Source: Paulinella micropora
Taxonomy: Eukaryota > Cercozoa > Imbricatea > Euglyphida > Paulinellidae
Assembly (NCBI GenBank): GCA_019918135.1
Contig: WBZZ01003147.1
Span: 82,501-146,500, forward strand
Direction: 5' to 3'
DNA: 64,000 nt
Shown here: in pieces, positions 20,248 to 29,057 of the stretch
How positions within the stretch are numbered: the stretch's first letter is position 1
Layout of the letters: every line of letters starts with the position of its first letter
Translations under genes and position numbers: made by a program
The notes under the pieces: generated by a model
What the model was told of the DNA's origin: nothing
The model's database searches: none
What the model saw: the letters and a program-made list of their open reading frames with translations, nothing else

Positions 20248-21774
20248 ATGCCGTCTCAAGTTGGATATGGTCAGGAATTAGACCATCAACCAAAAGAACT
20301 ACTAAAAGGAAAATACGAATTAAACAAACTTACAAGTCGTGAAGGCTCTGGTAATATTACTCTCACCACAGCGGGAGGTAATGAAAGCACCTTTGAAATC
20401 CCTACCCGCCCGCTGAACCTTACCCGTAGTGTGTTGCGATTTACTTACACTCCACGGAACCCCGGTCAGAACAATGCTAATCGTATCTTCATGGATCGTC
20501 TAAGTATGATTAGGAGTATTGAATTACGAAGCCGAAGCGGGCAGTATCTGGGAAATTATACCAAGATGATTTGGAAACCCGAAATCAGTTATGATAAGTA
20601 TATGTCTTTGGAGAGCCATGGTGGGGGTGTTTCTAGCGGTGCGTTGCTTCAGAAGTGTAATGTGCTTAATGATGCTACTTTGAATATTGCTTCAAGACAT
20701 TTTCAACCCGCGGGCGCTGGTGCTACTGTAGTTGCTGGTGCAGCCACTTTCGGAAACATTCAGATTACTGCAACTAATGCGGGAGATGTGAGTGGTGCTA
20801 TAATTAACTCTATTAACGCTGTCGGTAATAGTGTCAAGACATTGGTAAATCTCCCATCAATGAGTGCTCGTCGTCATGATGACCTTTTGAATAGTTTTAA
20901 CGGAGTAGGAGGTTCATTTGTTAATGTCGCTTACGAGGAGGCGAAGTATTTTGAAGTTGGAACAATTCAGGCAGGTGCTGATGCCGTCAATACTGCGAAT
21001 GACACACCTGTTATCAATGTTAAATTACCTTTGGGAATGATTTTTGGAACTATTTTTGAAATTGATAAAACACTTGGTTTTAATGAAATTATGGATATGC
21101 GGATTGTATGGGAAGGAACTAGTAGAACTATGTTTATGGGAACCAGTGCCACTAACATTGCTGAAGGTGCCGCAATCGGGGCAACTGGTGCTGTTGTTTC
21201 AAATTTGAATTTGTTTCTCGCGGTTGAAACAGACCCAAATGTCATCCTTGGTGTCCAAAGCAAAATCGCTGGTGAAGGGTTTAGATTTACTATTGAATAT
21301 CCTATCTCGTGGAAGCACAACCTTGGAAGTACAAGTCAGAACTTTGTGGTAAAAATGAACAGATCACAGGGTGAAAGAATTCGTCGTATCTATACATCCG
21401 CTTTTCATAATTCAGAAAGTTCTTCTACTTCTTTCGACAATGACCACACTATCGATGGTAGCAGAATGCAACAATTTGACATTGATACTTCTGATAATGA
21501 AGACTATATGATTTTGAAGGATAAGTTGAAGGGAAGTGCTATCCTAAACACCGATATCTATAAATACAACTGGTTTCATGTTGATTACTGGGATAACAAC
21601 CGCCCACTTCACGAGAAGAATGTTGAAGGTTATGAAAAGTCTGGTCTGAGCCTTGACACCGAGCGACGATATGAGTTCGTTTCTACTACTGCGAGAAACA
21701 ACCTCAATCATTACACTTTTGCCATTCTTCAACAAGATGTAATTATAAGAGGTATTGAAATTATTAAGACGTAG
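20248..21774 (+). CDS. major capsid protein, double jelly-roll
   Basis: 508 codons, intact. N-terminus GQELDHQPKELLKGKYELNK, then TFEIPTRPLNLTRSVLRFTY (strand B of the first barrel). Later segments include SYDKYMSLESHG, KLPLGMIFGTIFEIDK, FTIEYPISWKHN and HYTFAILQQDVIIRGIEIIK near the end. The length and position after the penton gene fit the double-jelly-roll capsid of the Polinton-like virus/virophage lineage, which forms pseudohexameric capsomers. The element 2 capsid (53245-54657) is a distant relative with a similar opening, LRYELPANLALTEQGS. Confidence 0.86.
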   Translation: MPSQVGYGQELDHQPKELLKGKYELNKLTSREGSGNITLTTAGGNESTFEIPTRPLNLTRSVLRFTYTPRNPGQNNANRIFMDRLSMIRSIELRSRSGQYLGNYTKMIWKPEISYDKYMSLESHGGGVSSGALLQKCNVLNDATLNIASRHFQPAGAGATVVAGAATFGNIQITATNAGDVSGAIINSINAVGNSVKTLVNLPSMSARRHDDLLNSFNGVGGSFVNVAYEEAKYFEVGTIQAGADAVNTANDTPVINVKLPLGMIFGTIFEIDKTLGFNEIMDMRIVWEGTSRTMFMGTSATNIAEGAAIGATGAVVSNLNLFLAVETDPNVILGVQSKIAGEGFRFTIEYPISWKHNLGSTSQNFVVKMNRSQGERIRRIYTSAFHNSESSSTSFDNDHTIDGSRMQQFDIDTSDNEDYMILKDKLKGSAILNTDIYKYNWFHVDYWDNNRPLHEKNVEGYEKSGLSLDTERRYEFVSTTARNNLNHYTFAILQQDVIIRGIEIIKT

Positions 21775-21830
21775 AAAGATTTAGAAAATCTTTCAGCAAA
21801 AAGGTTTTGTGAAACTTTTACAAAAGTTTC
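21774..21830. terminator. double hairpin after the capsid gene
   Basis: GAAAGATTTAGAAAATCTTTC (21774-21794, overlapping the capsid stop by one base) and the perfect palindrome GAAACTTTTACAAAAGTTTC (21811-21830), joined by AGCAAAAAGGTTTTGT. An inverted, diverged copy of the whole unit lies at about 27701-27760 in front of the HIRAN gene, so this is a second repeated hairpin unit. Confidence 0.72.
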
Positions 21831-21883
21831 AAAAGAATAAAGAAAAAATAAAAAAGAAAATTATTTTTTTTTGTTTTATATAA

Positions 21884-23125
21884 TATGTCTCACCAGAGAA
21901 ACTTAATCGCACAAAATCCAGACGGAGATTTTATAAATGTCAAAGTTGGATATGATGGTAATATTGAAACCAACAATATGAAAACCGCTTTCGGTGAAGA
22001 CTAACAAGCCAACTTACGCCAGTTGTTCAGGAAATTTTTCCATACACCATTAATACCCGAATATGGTCATTAACTCAGACAAATGCGAGTGTTTCTTTTA
22101 ATAGTAATATGGCGGAATTCAAAACTCAAGCAAACAATACTTCAACTGCTATTCTAACAAGTAAAAGAAGAATAAAATATCGGACTGGTATGGGAGTTGT
22201 TGGACGCTTTACTGCTATATGGACGACTGATGACACAAAAGACTATTATTCTTGTGTAGGAATTGGTGAAAGTGATTTTTCAAATGGTTTCTATTTTTAT
22301 AAAGCTAATGTCGGGATGCGTATTCTACAAGCCAAAGGAGGGGCAACAACTTATATTCAACAAGCAAACTGGGATGACCCGTGCAATGGAACAAAAGATA
22401 TGCCTGTTATTGATTGGAGTAAAGGAAATGTATTCCAAATTCAATTTCAATATTTAGGTTTTGGTGCTATAAGGTTTTCTATTGAAAATCCTACAACGGG
22501 AGAATTTCAATTAGTCCATACTATTAAGTATGCGAATGCCAACACAGGTGTAAGTCTAAGAAACACTACTTTACCATTTACCGCACTAATGAGGAATGAT
22601 GCTTCTACCGGAATTCAAACTCTTAAAACAGCAAGCGTTGGATTATTTATTGAAGGAAGTAATACAATAAACACAAGTATAACAAACGAAGTGGAAGGAA
22701 GTAAAGCAGCAAACACAACTGAAAGCCCTATTATTAGTATCAGGAATGAAGCAACATTTGATGCGGGCGGTGCTAATTTAACAAATTATTCAAATGTTTA
22801 TCCCACTTTGATAAGTATTACGAATGAAGATACTAAGTCAAATGTTGTCAGAATGGTATTAAATGGAACACTAACTGGAGCAGGTTTTGCTGATGTTGAT
22901 TCTAAGTATTCGATTGTAGATACTGACACAAAGGCGAGTGCTATCGCAAACGGAACAACAATTTTTAAACTATATGTAAATAGTGCTTCAACTCAACAAA
23001 TCAATCTTAGAAGTTATGATATATACCTATCACCGAGTGATGTATTGACTTTTACACAGAAGTCTGTCTCTGCTGGTGGAGGAGGAAATATCAATATTAT
23101 TGCTAACTTCGTAGAGGATCAGTGA
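21884..23125 (+). pseudogene. fibre/receptor-binding-type protein, relative in element 2
   Basis: Opens with NGDF-like linker residues and the stretch NNMKTAFGED, then INTRIW, KYRTGMGVVGRFTAIW, VFQIQFQYLGFGAIRFSIENP and a beta-rich C-terminal part ending INIIANFVEDQ. The element 2 protein at 50191-51423 matches block by block (KYRSGMGLVARFSALF, VFEIVVQYLGSGQITFKIENP, IYASLNWIEDQ). The conserved N-terminus with a variable C-terminal part fits a capsid-attached head or fibre. About one break. Confidence 0.7.
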
Positions 23126-23159
23126 TACCGAAAGCAAAAAAAATTAATTGAATAAAATA

Positions 23160-23549
23160 TCAATGATTAAATAATTTTTTTATGTCATCCACATTTTGGC
23201 ACCACTGCTGTTGAACTAACCATTCAAGGTATGGTTTATCAATTTTGGCTACATCTTCAATGTTTTTGTGTGCATATTTTCCATATTGAAGAACAACATC
23301 TTTCTTTAATATACATCCTTCTTCTGTACATGTAGCATTCGCTATTTCTTCGCCAACATTAGCCTTTATTTCGGTAATTCCAGTCTCTCTCACAACAAGA
23401 TCTGTTTCCTTAAAAGGAGTGCTTTGTTCCTCCATCATTTTTTCTAATGTGGCCTCCAATGGAATAACTACTTTCACATTGTCATCGCGGGGTTTGTATT
23501 GCTCATAGAAAGAAACAATGTCAGGCTTAGTCCATGTAATTGTTGGCAT
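23160..23549 (-). CDS. DUF3820/ExoX-C-like protein, copy 1
   Basis: 129 codons, intact. Residues 1-80 are unrecognised (SFYEQYKPRDDNVKVVIPLE). The C-terminal 40 residues (LQYGKYAHKNIEDVAKIDKP, then YLEWLVQQQW) match the small module found at the end of exonuclease X-type proteins and in DUF3820, written GKYKGK-DV-PYLEWL-Q-W. That module is thought to bind DNA or partner proteins. The neighbour at 23761-24048 has the same ending. Confidence 0.68.
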   Translation of the reverse strand: MPTITWTKPDIVSFYEQYKPRDDNVKVVIPLEATLEKMMEEQSTPFKETDLVVRETGITEIKANVGEEIANATCTEEGCILKKDVVLQYGKYAHKNIEDVAKIDKPYLEWLVQQQWCQNVDDIKKLFNH

Positions 23550-23612
23550 TTTGACATTACTATCAAGGTTCCATTTTTAAATTTCATTCAAGTAGTCTTG
23601 TTTGGTGCTCAT

Positions 23613-23759
23613 GATATTTTAGAATTGCGCTTCGTGCTATGCACTCTCGCTATGGATTCAACTTGTTGAATCTATATTCTAAAACATCGGAAAAAATTTA
23701 AAGAAAAAATAATTAAAAGAAAGCGATGTTTTGTGATGACGAAGTCAGAACAAAATATC
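23613..23759. repeat. paired hairpin spacer 6 (minus orientation)
   Basis: 23613-23689 (GATATTTTAGAATTG...ATTCTAAAACATCG) and 23724-23759 (CGATGTTTTGTGATGAC-GAA-GTCAGAACAAAATATC). Read on the minus strand it keeps the same order relative to transcription as the plus-strand copies: it follows the stop of 23761-24048 and precedes the next minus-strand gene. Confidence 0.86.
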
Positions 23760-23760
23760 A

Positions 23761-24048
23761 TTATAAATATTTTTTTACTTCACTTTTAATGTCAGTAAAT
23801 TTATCAAACCACGGCTGTTTCATAACCCATTCAAGGTATGGTTTATCAATAGTTGCAACATCTTGAATTTTCTTGCCTTTATATTTACCAAATGGAAAAG
23901 TATCCTTTGGCTTGCCTTCTCTACTTTTTTCAATTGCCTTAATTTCTTCGTCAATCATCTGTTGGACATCTCTTACTGAAAAGAATTCCTTATTCTTCTC
24001 AATTGAAAGTCGTCCAAATTTTTCAGATAGTCTGGTGAGGGTTGTCAT
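23761..24048 (-). CDS. DUF3820/ExoX-C-like protein, copy 2
   Basis: 95 codons, intact. The N-terminal helix (RLSEKFGRLSIEKNKEFF) is followed by the conserved module FPFGKYKGKKIQDVATIDKP then YLEWVMKQPWF. It is closer to the canonical GKYKGK form than its neighbour. The pair looks like a tandem duplication in which the N-terminal parts diverged. It lies between the polymerase and the virion block. Confidence 0.7.
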   Translation of the reverse strand: MTTLTRLSEKFGRLSIEKNKEFFSVRDVQQMIDEEIKAIEKSREGKPKDTFPFGKYKGKKIQDVATIDKPYLEWVMKQPWFDKFTDIKSEVKKYL

Positions 24049-24108
24049 TGGTCTATATAGAGTGGTAAAAAATTTATTGAAAAAAAATTAATTATTTGTT
24101 TATCATTT

Positions 24109-27037
24109 TTATTTTTTAAGAGAAGACACGAAGCCGTAAGGGATACTATCATTTTCGTTGATAAACTCACGGCCGCACCATCTTGTTTGATTAACTACTT
24201 TTACTACATTCTTTTGGTGGTGTATGCTAAAGTGTTCAATATGTTGTTGTTTGCTGTTTCTGCTAGTATGTATTTTCTTCATTATAAAGTCTCTGGTATT
24301 AGTCAAACTTTCACCCTTATCCATTAATTCATAAGCGGTTGAATTTAATTTTTTCAAATCCAAACCTTTTCCTCTAAAGTGGAAATGAGTTTTACCTTTT
24401 TCTTCCCCTTTCTTTACATACTCCAACATATATAATTTTGGTGCTACCCATATTCCTCTTATTATTTTACAATCTGTTCCAAGGTCATCATCCATTCCGC
24501 CGATTGTTTTATCCCTAAATCTTTTAATCCGTTCAATGTTTCTTACATGGCTTTGAATGCTGTCTGTATCTGTATAATAATAATCTCTGTCGGGGTCGTT
24601 GCTTGGATTGGCTTCGGTCATATACTTATACATAATTCGTCTGCTGTATGCTAGGATAAATGCTCCGCAGTGAGTGGGCTTTGTAATTTTTTCTTCTTTC
24701 AATTTGTCATCCCTTGGAATACCAGAAATTAACCATAATTCACCATTAGCCTCTTCAAACTTTTCAATATCGGTTATCACATGTTTAGCCCAGAATTTCC
24801 AATACTCATGATTTTTTGTTATGAATTTGCTCACAGAATTAATCGGTCTTTGAATTGTCTTTCCGTATAAAGCATTCATAAATAACTTTGCTAATAAATA
24901 CTGCGGTGTGCCTTTTTTTGAATTTTGTTTTCGTTTAAATAACTCTAATATGTAATCTTTGAATACTGGTTTGGCTCCTCTGTATAATAGCCACGAATGA
25001 TTTTGACTTGGTATCCAAGTTCAATCATATCTTCAATATCAACAGAAGTAAGCCATTGGTCTTTCATATCTCTTAATTCCCACTTTAAACACCCTTTGCT
25101 ATCACGGAATGGCACTCGCGGGTGTAATAGATTTTTTGGAGATATGTAATCAACATTATATATTCCGAGTTTCCCTTTCATTTCACCTTCGCATTTCTTA
25201 ATTTCGCCCGTCATATAATTTTCAAGCATTGCCGTTGGATAAAGACTTACAACATCCGCATCAATAAGATAATCTTTAACCTCATCAAAGTCAATTTCGC
25301 CGTTTGTGTATTTTTGATATTGCTCTGATATAAATCTCCTCTTGCTTGAATAAGTCCTTGCTCCATATAATGCTTTTCTAAAATCCGCTTCTTGTTCTAA
25401 CTTTGGAAGTTGAATTATGTATTGTTTATCAATTTTCTTTTTCCAAAGGTTAAAGGTTAAAGAAGACGTAGACATAAACTCCGATAAGTTCGTTTTATGT
25501 TCTTCATATATCGGTTTATTTAGTGTTTCGTATAGTTCCTTCAATCCCATAACATCTTTTTCAAGATAATTCAAAACTTCAGCCTTCATTTCGTCTTTCA
25601 TCTCCTCCCATCGTTTCGCCTTATTATGTTCAAAGTCGCCCTTTAACACATTACACCCTAAACCCTCTAAGTTCTTTTTAAGGCTTCCTTCTGTGTGCTT
25701 ACCCATATCCCACCATTTCATATTTTTGTATTCTAATGAAATTATCGCCCCATTATTGATTAAGGGGGTTTCTTTTATCTTTCTTTTTATGAATTCTTTT
25801 TGAATAAAGTAGTGGTCAAATTTGCTCCCATTGAAGGCATTTATATGTAATTTTGCTTTTGGATTCTTTTTCTCCAATTCTTCGGCAAATTTAAAGATTT
25901 CATCTAATAATTTAGAAATAGAATCATCCCCAGCAAAATATTTAAATCCAATATCCCCTATCGTATAACCCGCAAGATACGGGGTATGGATTTCATCAGC
26001 ATTCCTGTAAGTTTCCAAGTCATAATGAAAAACCTCATTTTGATTATTATAACTCATCTCCTTAAAGGTTGTTAATAAACTTTCATAGCGGTCTTTTTGT
26101 TTCCTTAATTTAGCCGCCGCATAAGTCTGCCGCTTAATATTACACTTATGATTATTAAAATAAGTCTTAAAGCATTCCTCGCATCTCTTTTTATTCCTCT
26201 TTATAAAACCCATATAATGTCCCTTACTTAGATAGCAAAGCACATCCGCGGATAGTAAAGGGTCTTCATAGTTTTTGAATGTCTGTTTGGTTGACGCATC
26301 AGTCAATTCAAAATACTTACCTTCAATACAATATTTTTTTAAGATTTCATATCCTATTGAAAGTGGTATGTATGAATTATTTCAAGGTTGAATTCTTGTC
26401 TAATATCATTACATGCTTTTTTATTGAGTTTTGATTTACCTTTCAATATATCCTTAAAAACATAGAAGAAACAATTATTATCCTTACTCCTTGGATTAAT
26501 ATGAATTCCTTCATCTGTTTTATGTTTCTTATCACTTCCTGAGAGATTGCAACCACCTCCATCTTCTTGAATAATTTGAATAATCATACGTTGAATAATT
26601 CTATCATATCCATTCGCACTGGCTTCAAGATTTTGTTCGTTGTATAGATATATATCACAAAACAATTCATCAATGTCTTTTAACTTAACGGAATTGAAAG
26701 TTTTCCATCTATAAAACTTTTCATCATCAACATCCGTCATATAAGCAAACTTGACATGAAGGCTTGCTTCGTTTGTCAGACCTCTATTTTTAGCATCCTT
26801 AACTGCTCTCATAATCAATATTTCAATCGTATCCATATCATAGAAGTTAATGTCAAGGTCTTTAGAAGGGTATGTATATCCATTTATACCTCTGTTTTTT
26901 ATTGGTCTTAGTTATACAAGTTTTACCTCGCGCTTCTTCGCTTCTTGTGTCTTAGTTTCCCGCAAATGTGCTCTAGTCTTCAATAGTTCCCTCACATTTT
27001 CAGTTGGTCTTGGTGCTGATGGGAGGGGTGGTGGCAT
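24109..27037 (-). pseudogene. protein-primed family B DNA polymerase
   Basis: Recognisable motifs in order on the minus strand: exonuclease ExoI FHYDLETYRN (near 26020), motif A region DADVVSLYPTAM (near 25240), motif B region NALYGKTIQ (near 24860) and motif C YYYTDTDSI (near 24570). The N-terminal third holds NNCFFYVFKDIL, as in Polinton-like polymerases; the first ATG is at 27037 (MPPPLPSAPRPTENV). These enzymes replicate linear DNA from a terminal protein. Not open throughout; about three breaks. Confidence 0.87.
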
Positions 27038-27133
27038 ACTTTTTATATCAATGCGGTTATAAAAATTATAAAAAATAATAATAAATTATCTGTTATAAAT
27101 ATATATAATAATTTCTTATCTTTAAATAGAAAT

Positions 27134-27355
27134 TCATTTCATTGCCTCCTCCATTCTTTTCAACTTAAGTAATGCTTGCTTCACTTCATCTCTTTTTTTC
27201 TTTCTCCTTTCCGCTATTATTGCTTTATTTTGGTTGTAATACTCCATTGACTTTTGTCTATGTCTCTCTGGATCTTTTTGTATAAACTCTCTCGCCTTTC
27301 TCCGTAAGGCTTCCTTCTTCTCTTCTGGTGTTTTGTATATCGGTTTTCTACCCAT
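27134..27355 (-). CDS. small basic helical protein
   Basis: 73 codons, intact. GRKPIYKTPEEKKEALRRKA starts the chain and the rest is Lys/Arg/Glu helix ending LLKLKRMEEAMK. The GRKP opening recalls an AT-hook. Such short proteins with repeated K-x-Y/W-x-x-N/K blocks also occur next to homing-type nucleases. No firm family. Confidence 0.5.
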   Translation of the reverse strand: MGRKPIYKTPEEKKEALRRKAREFIQKDPERHRQKSMEYYNQNKAIIAERRKKKRDEVKQALLKLKRMEEAMK

Positions 27356-27415
27356 CTTTGTGTATATATAATAAAAAAATAATCTTTAATATATATTAAA
27401 TATTGTTTGTTTGTA

Positions 27416-27694
27416 TCAAGGTATAGTAATTTCAATTCCATAATGTTTTCCTGCCCCTCCTCCATAGATTGAATAATATACTTGTTTCCTTCCTTTAATC
27501 TTTAGAGTTTCTGCTACGTGCTTGCTGATATATCCGAGTTGCTTTCCGCTTTCTGTTTCAACCTTTATCGCATTTTTATCAAATTTGTTTTCTGGCTCGT
27601 GTTGAATAAAAACTTTTTCACTACTTTTTCGGAGATAAGAAATATTATCTTGTCTCCCATCAAATGAAACACCCACAACTCTCGTCGTTGTCAT
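27416..27694 (-). CDS. stand-alone HIRAN-domain protein
   Basis: 92 codons from the ATG at 27694 (MTTTRVVGVSFDGRQDN). A start 25 codons upstream is possible but would run through the repeated hairpin at 27701-27760. The protein is almost entirely a HIRAN domain: VVGVSFDGR, VFIQHEPENKFDKNAIKV and GKQLGYISKHVAETL are its three signature blocks. HIRAN binds 3' ends of single-stranded DNA in HLTF/Rad5 helicases and occurs alone in bacteria and viruses. It could act on replication or repair intermediates of the linear genome. Confidence 0.82.
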   Translation of the reverse strand: MTTTRVVGVSFDGRQDNISYLRKSSEKVFIQHEPENKFDKNAIKVETESGKQLGYISKHVAETLKIKGRKQVYYSIYGGGAGKHYGIEITIP

Positions 27695-27700
27695 ATTATA

Positions 27701-27760
27701 GAAACGTTTAGAAAAAGTTTCACAAAATCTGTTTTGCTCAAAGATTTTGAAAGTCTTTGT
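27701..27760. repeat. double hairpin, inverted copy of the 21774-21830 unit
   Basis: Read on the minus strand it goes AAAGACTTTC, AAAATCTTTGAGCAAAAC, TTTTGTGAAACTTTT and ends AAACGTTTC, which parallels 21774-21830 step by step. It lies between the ends of two minus-strand genes. Confidence 0.62.
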
Positions 27761-27795
27761 TATATACATATAAATAATATTTGTTTAAAATAAAA

Positions 27796-28253
27796 TTAAT
27801 TATTCGTTTTTTTATTTTCGTAATATCTTTCTATGTCGTCGTTTCTATATGCTATACGAATTACTTTACGACCGCCTAACATAATTTCTTCTTTCTCCGC
27901 AAAGAAGTCTCTATGAAATTGTGTTTTTTCGTGTGTGTATTTGCCATATATTCCTGTCGTTTTTCCACAAACACGTGTATATTTTTCTTTAATTTTTTCT
28001 CTTCTCCATTCTGACTTCTTTTGCTTCGCTAATTGGTTGTAATCCGTATTTTTATTATCTTCTTCGTATTTTGATAATACTTCCTTTTCGTAAAACTCCT
28101 TGCTTGCTTTTCTGCTTCTTCCTTTGACCTCTTTTTTCCAATGTAAATTATTTTTCTTTTTTGTTCGCCATTTTCTCTCCACCTTATAACAATTTCATTT
28201 TCTTGAATACATATTCCGCCTTTTGAAACTTTTCTGATTGTTCTCTCACTCAT
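27796..28253 (-). pseudogene. AP2-like DNA-binding region with basic helical tail
   Basis: The first 60 residues (KGGICIQENEIVIRWRENGE, then EEAEKQARSF) resemble the AP2/integrase-type DNA-binding fold: a Gly-Ile/Val opening, a Trp-containing strand, then a helix with eA-A-F. A long Lys/Glu/Tyr helix and a tail with GKTTGIYGKYTHEK follow. It is the last gene before the right terminal repeat. About one break. Confidence 0.5.
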
Positions 28254-28304
28254 TCTATATTATGACACTTATAATTCTTTAAATGATAAATAAAAATATG
28301 TCAT

Positions 28305-28444
28305 ATGTTTTCTTGTAGTGTGCTATATAAGGCTATTTGGTTGTTTTTGTTTCTTTGTATCTACTATCAATAGGAAGGCTTCAACAACCCAGACGAGGTC
28401 AAGAATTGATTAAATTCTTGCCGAGTTCTGGGTTATCATCTACT
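28305..28444 (-). repeat. element 1 right terminal inverted repeat
   Basis: Inverted copy of 7472-7611 ending TTATCATCTACT. Immediately followed by the second GGCGAG target copy at 28445-28450. Confidence 0.95.
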
Positions 28445-29057
28445 GGCGAGATTGAGTAAGAAATTTGCGTTACTAGGGCCCATTTCCAATGACAAGCTAT
28501 TACAAGAGATTTTTACTGGCAAGATCACGGAAAAGACGAAAATAGAGGATTGGATAGAGCGTCAGGCACACAGATATGAGAAGCTAGCTCAACGTAACTT
28601 GGCATTCCCTGATCGGTTTAAGTGTGTCGCCACGTTGCAGTGGATTAGAGAAGCTAAACATTTAATGTTAGGAGATGTAGGCGGACCGTTATATTGGTCC
28701 AGAGCAGACGCCGCTGACGAACCTAATTACGATGAATTATGTGCTCGAATACAGGAGATGGCGCAGGCGGCCGAAGCAAGCCGACTGGGAAGAAGGACGG
28801 GTAACGCACCTCCTTCTCAAACCGTTTCTGTCTTTTTGGCGGGTGACAACAAGACGTGTTTTAATTGTAAGAAAGACAACCACGTGATAAGGAATTGCCG
28901 TGTGCGATGTCTTAGGCCCGACTGTGCTAATAAACAGACTCACACGGGGAGCGAATGTAAGGCCCGTGGCCCACCGAAGACCTACAATACCCCAAATCGT
29001 AGACAGCAACGATCGGCACAGCGGGGGAAACAAAAAACCCCTACCCAGGTGCAATAA
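28445..29057 (+). pseudogene. copia gag region, 3' part with zinc knuckle
   Basis: About 200 codons from about 28452, ending in a nucleocapsid-type region: CFNCKKDNHVIRNC (CX2CX4HX4C), then CLRPDC and a basic Arg/Gln-rich tail. The upstream part (WIERQAHRYEKLAQRNLAF, VATLQWIREAKHL) is helical as in gag. It resumes immediately after the nested element, beginning with the second target copy. Confidence 0.75.

Larger units (their letters stand above)
7472..28444. mobile_element. element 1: Polinton-like / virophage-like element, 20,973 bp, broken
   Basis: Delimited exactly by 140-bp terminal inverted repeats (7472-7611 and 28305-28444, 2 differences) and a 6-bp target duplication GGCGAG (7466-7471 and 28445-28450). 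A 6-bp duplication is what Polinton/Maverick and mavirus-type integrases make. It carries integrase, protein-primed PolB, protease, ATPase, penton and major capsid genes, so the full hallmark set is present. About seven genes are not open throughout, with about ten breaks in all. The near-identical repeats suggest a young insertion, but gene decay shows it is not intact. Confidence 0.95.
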
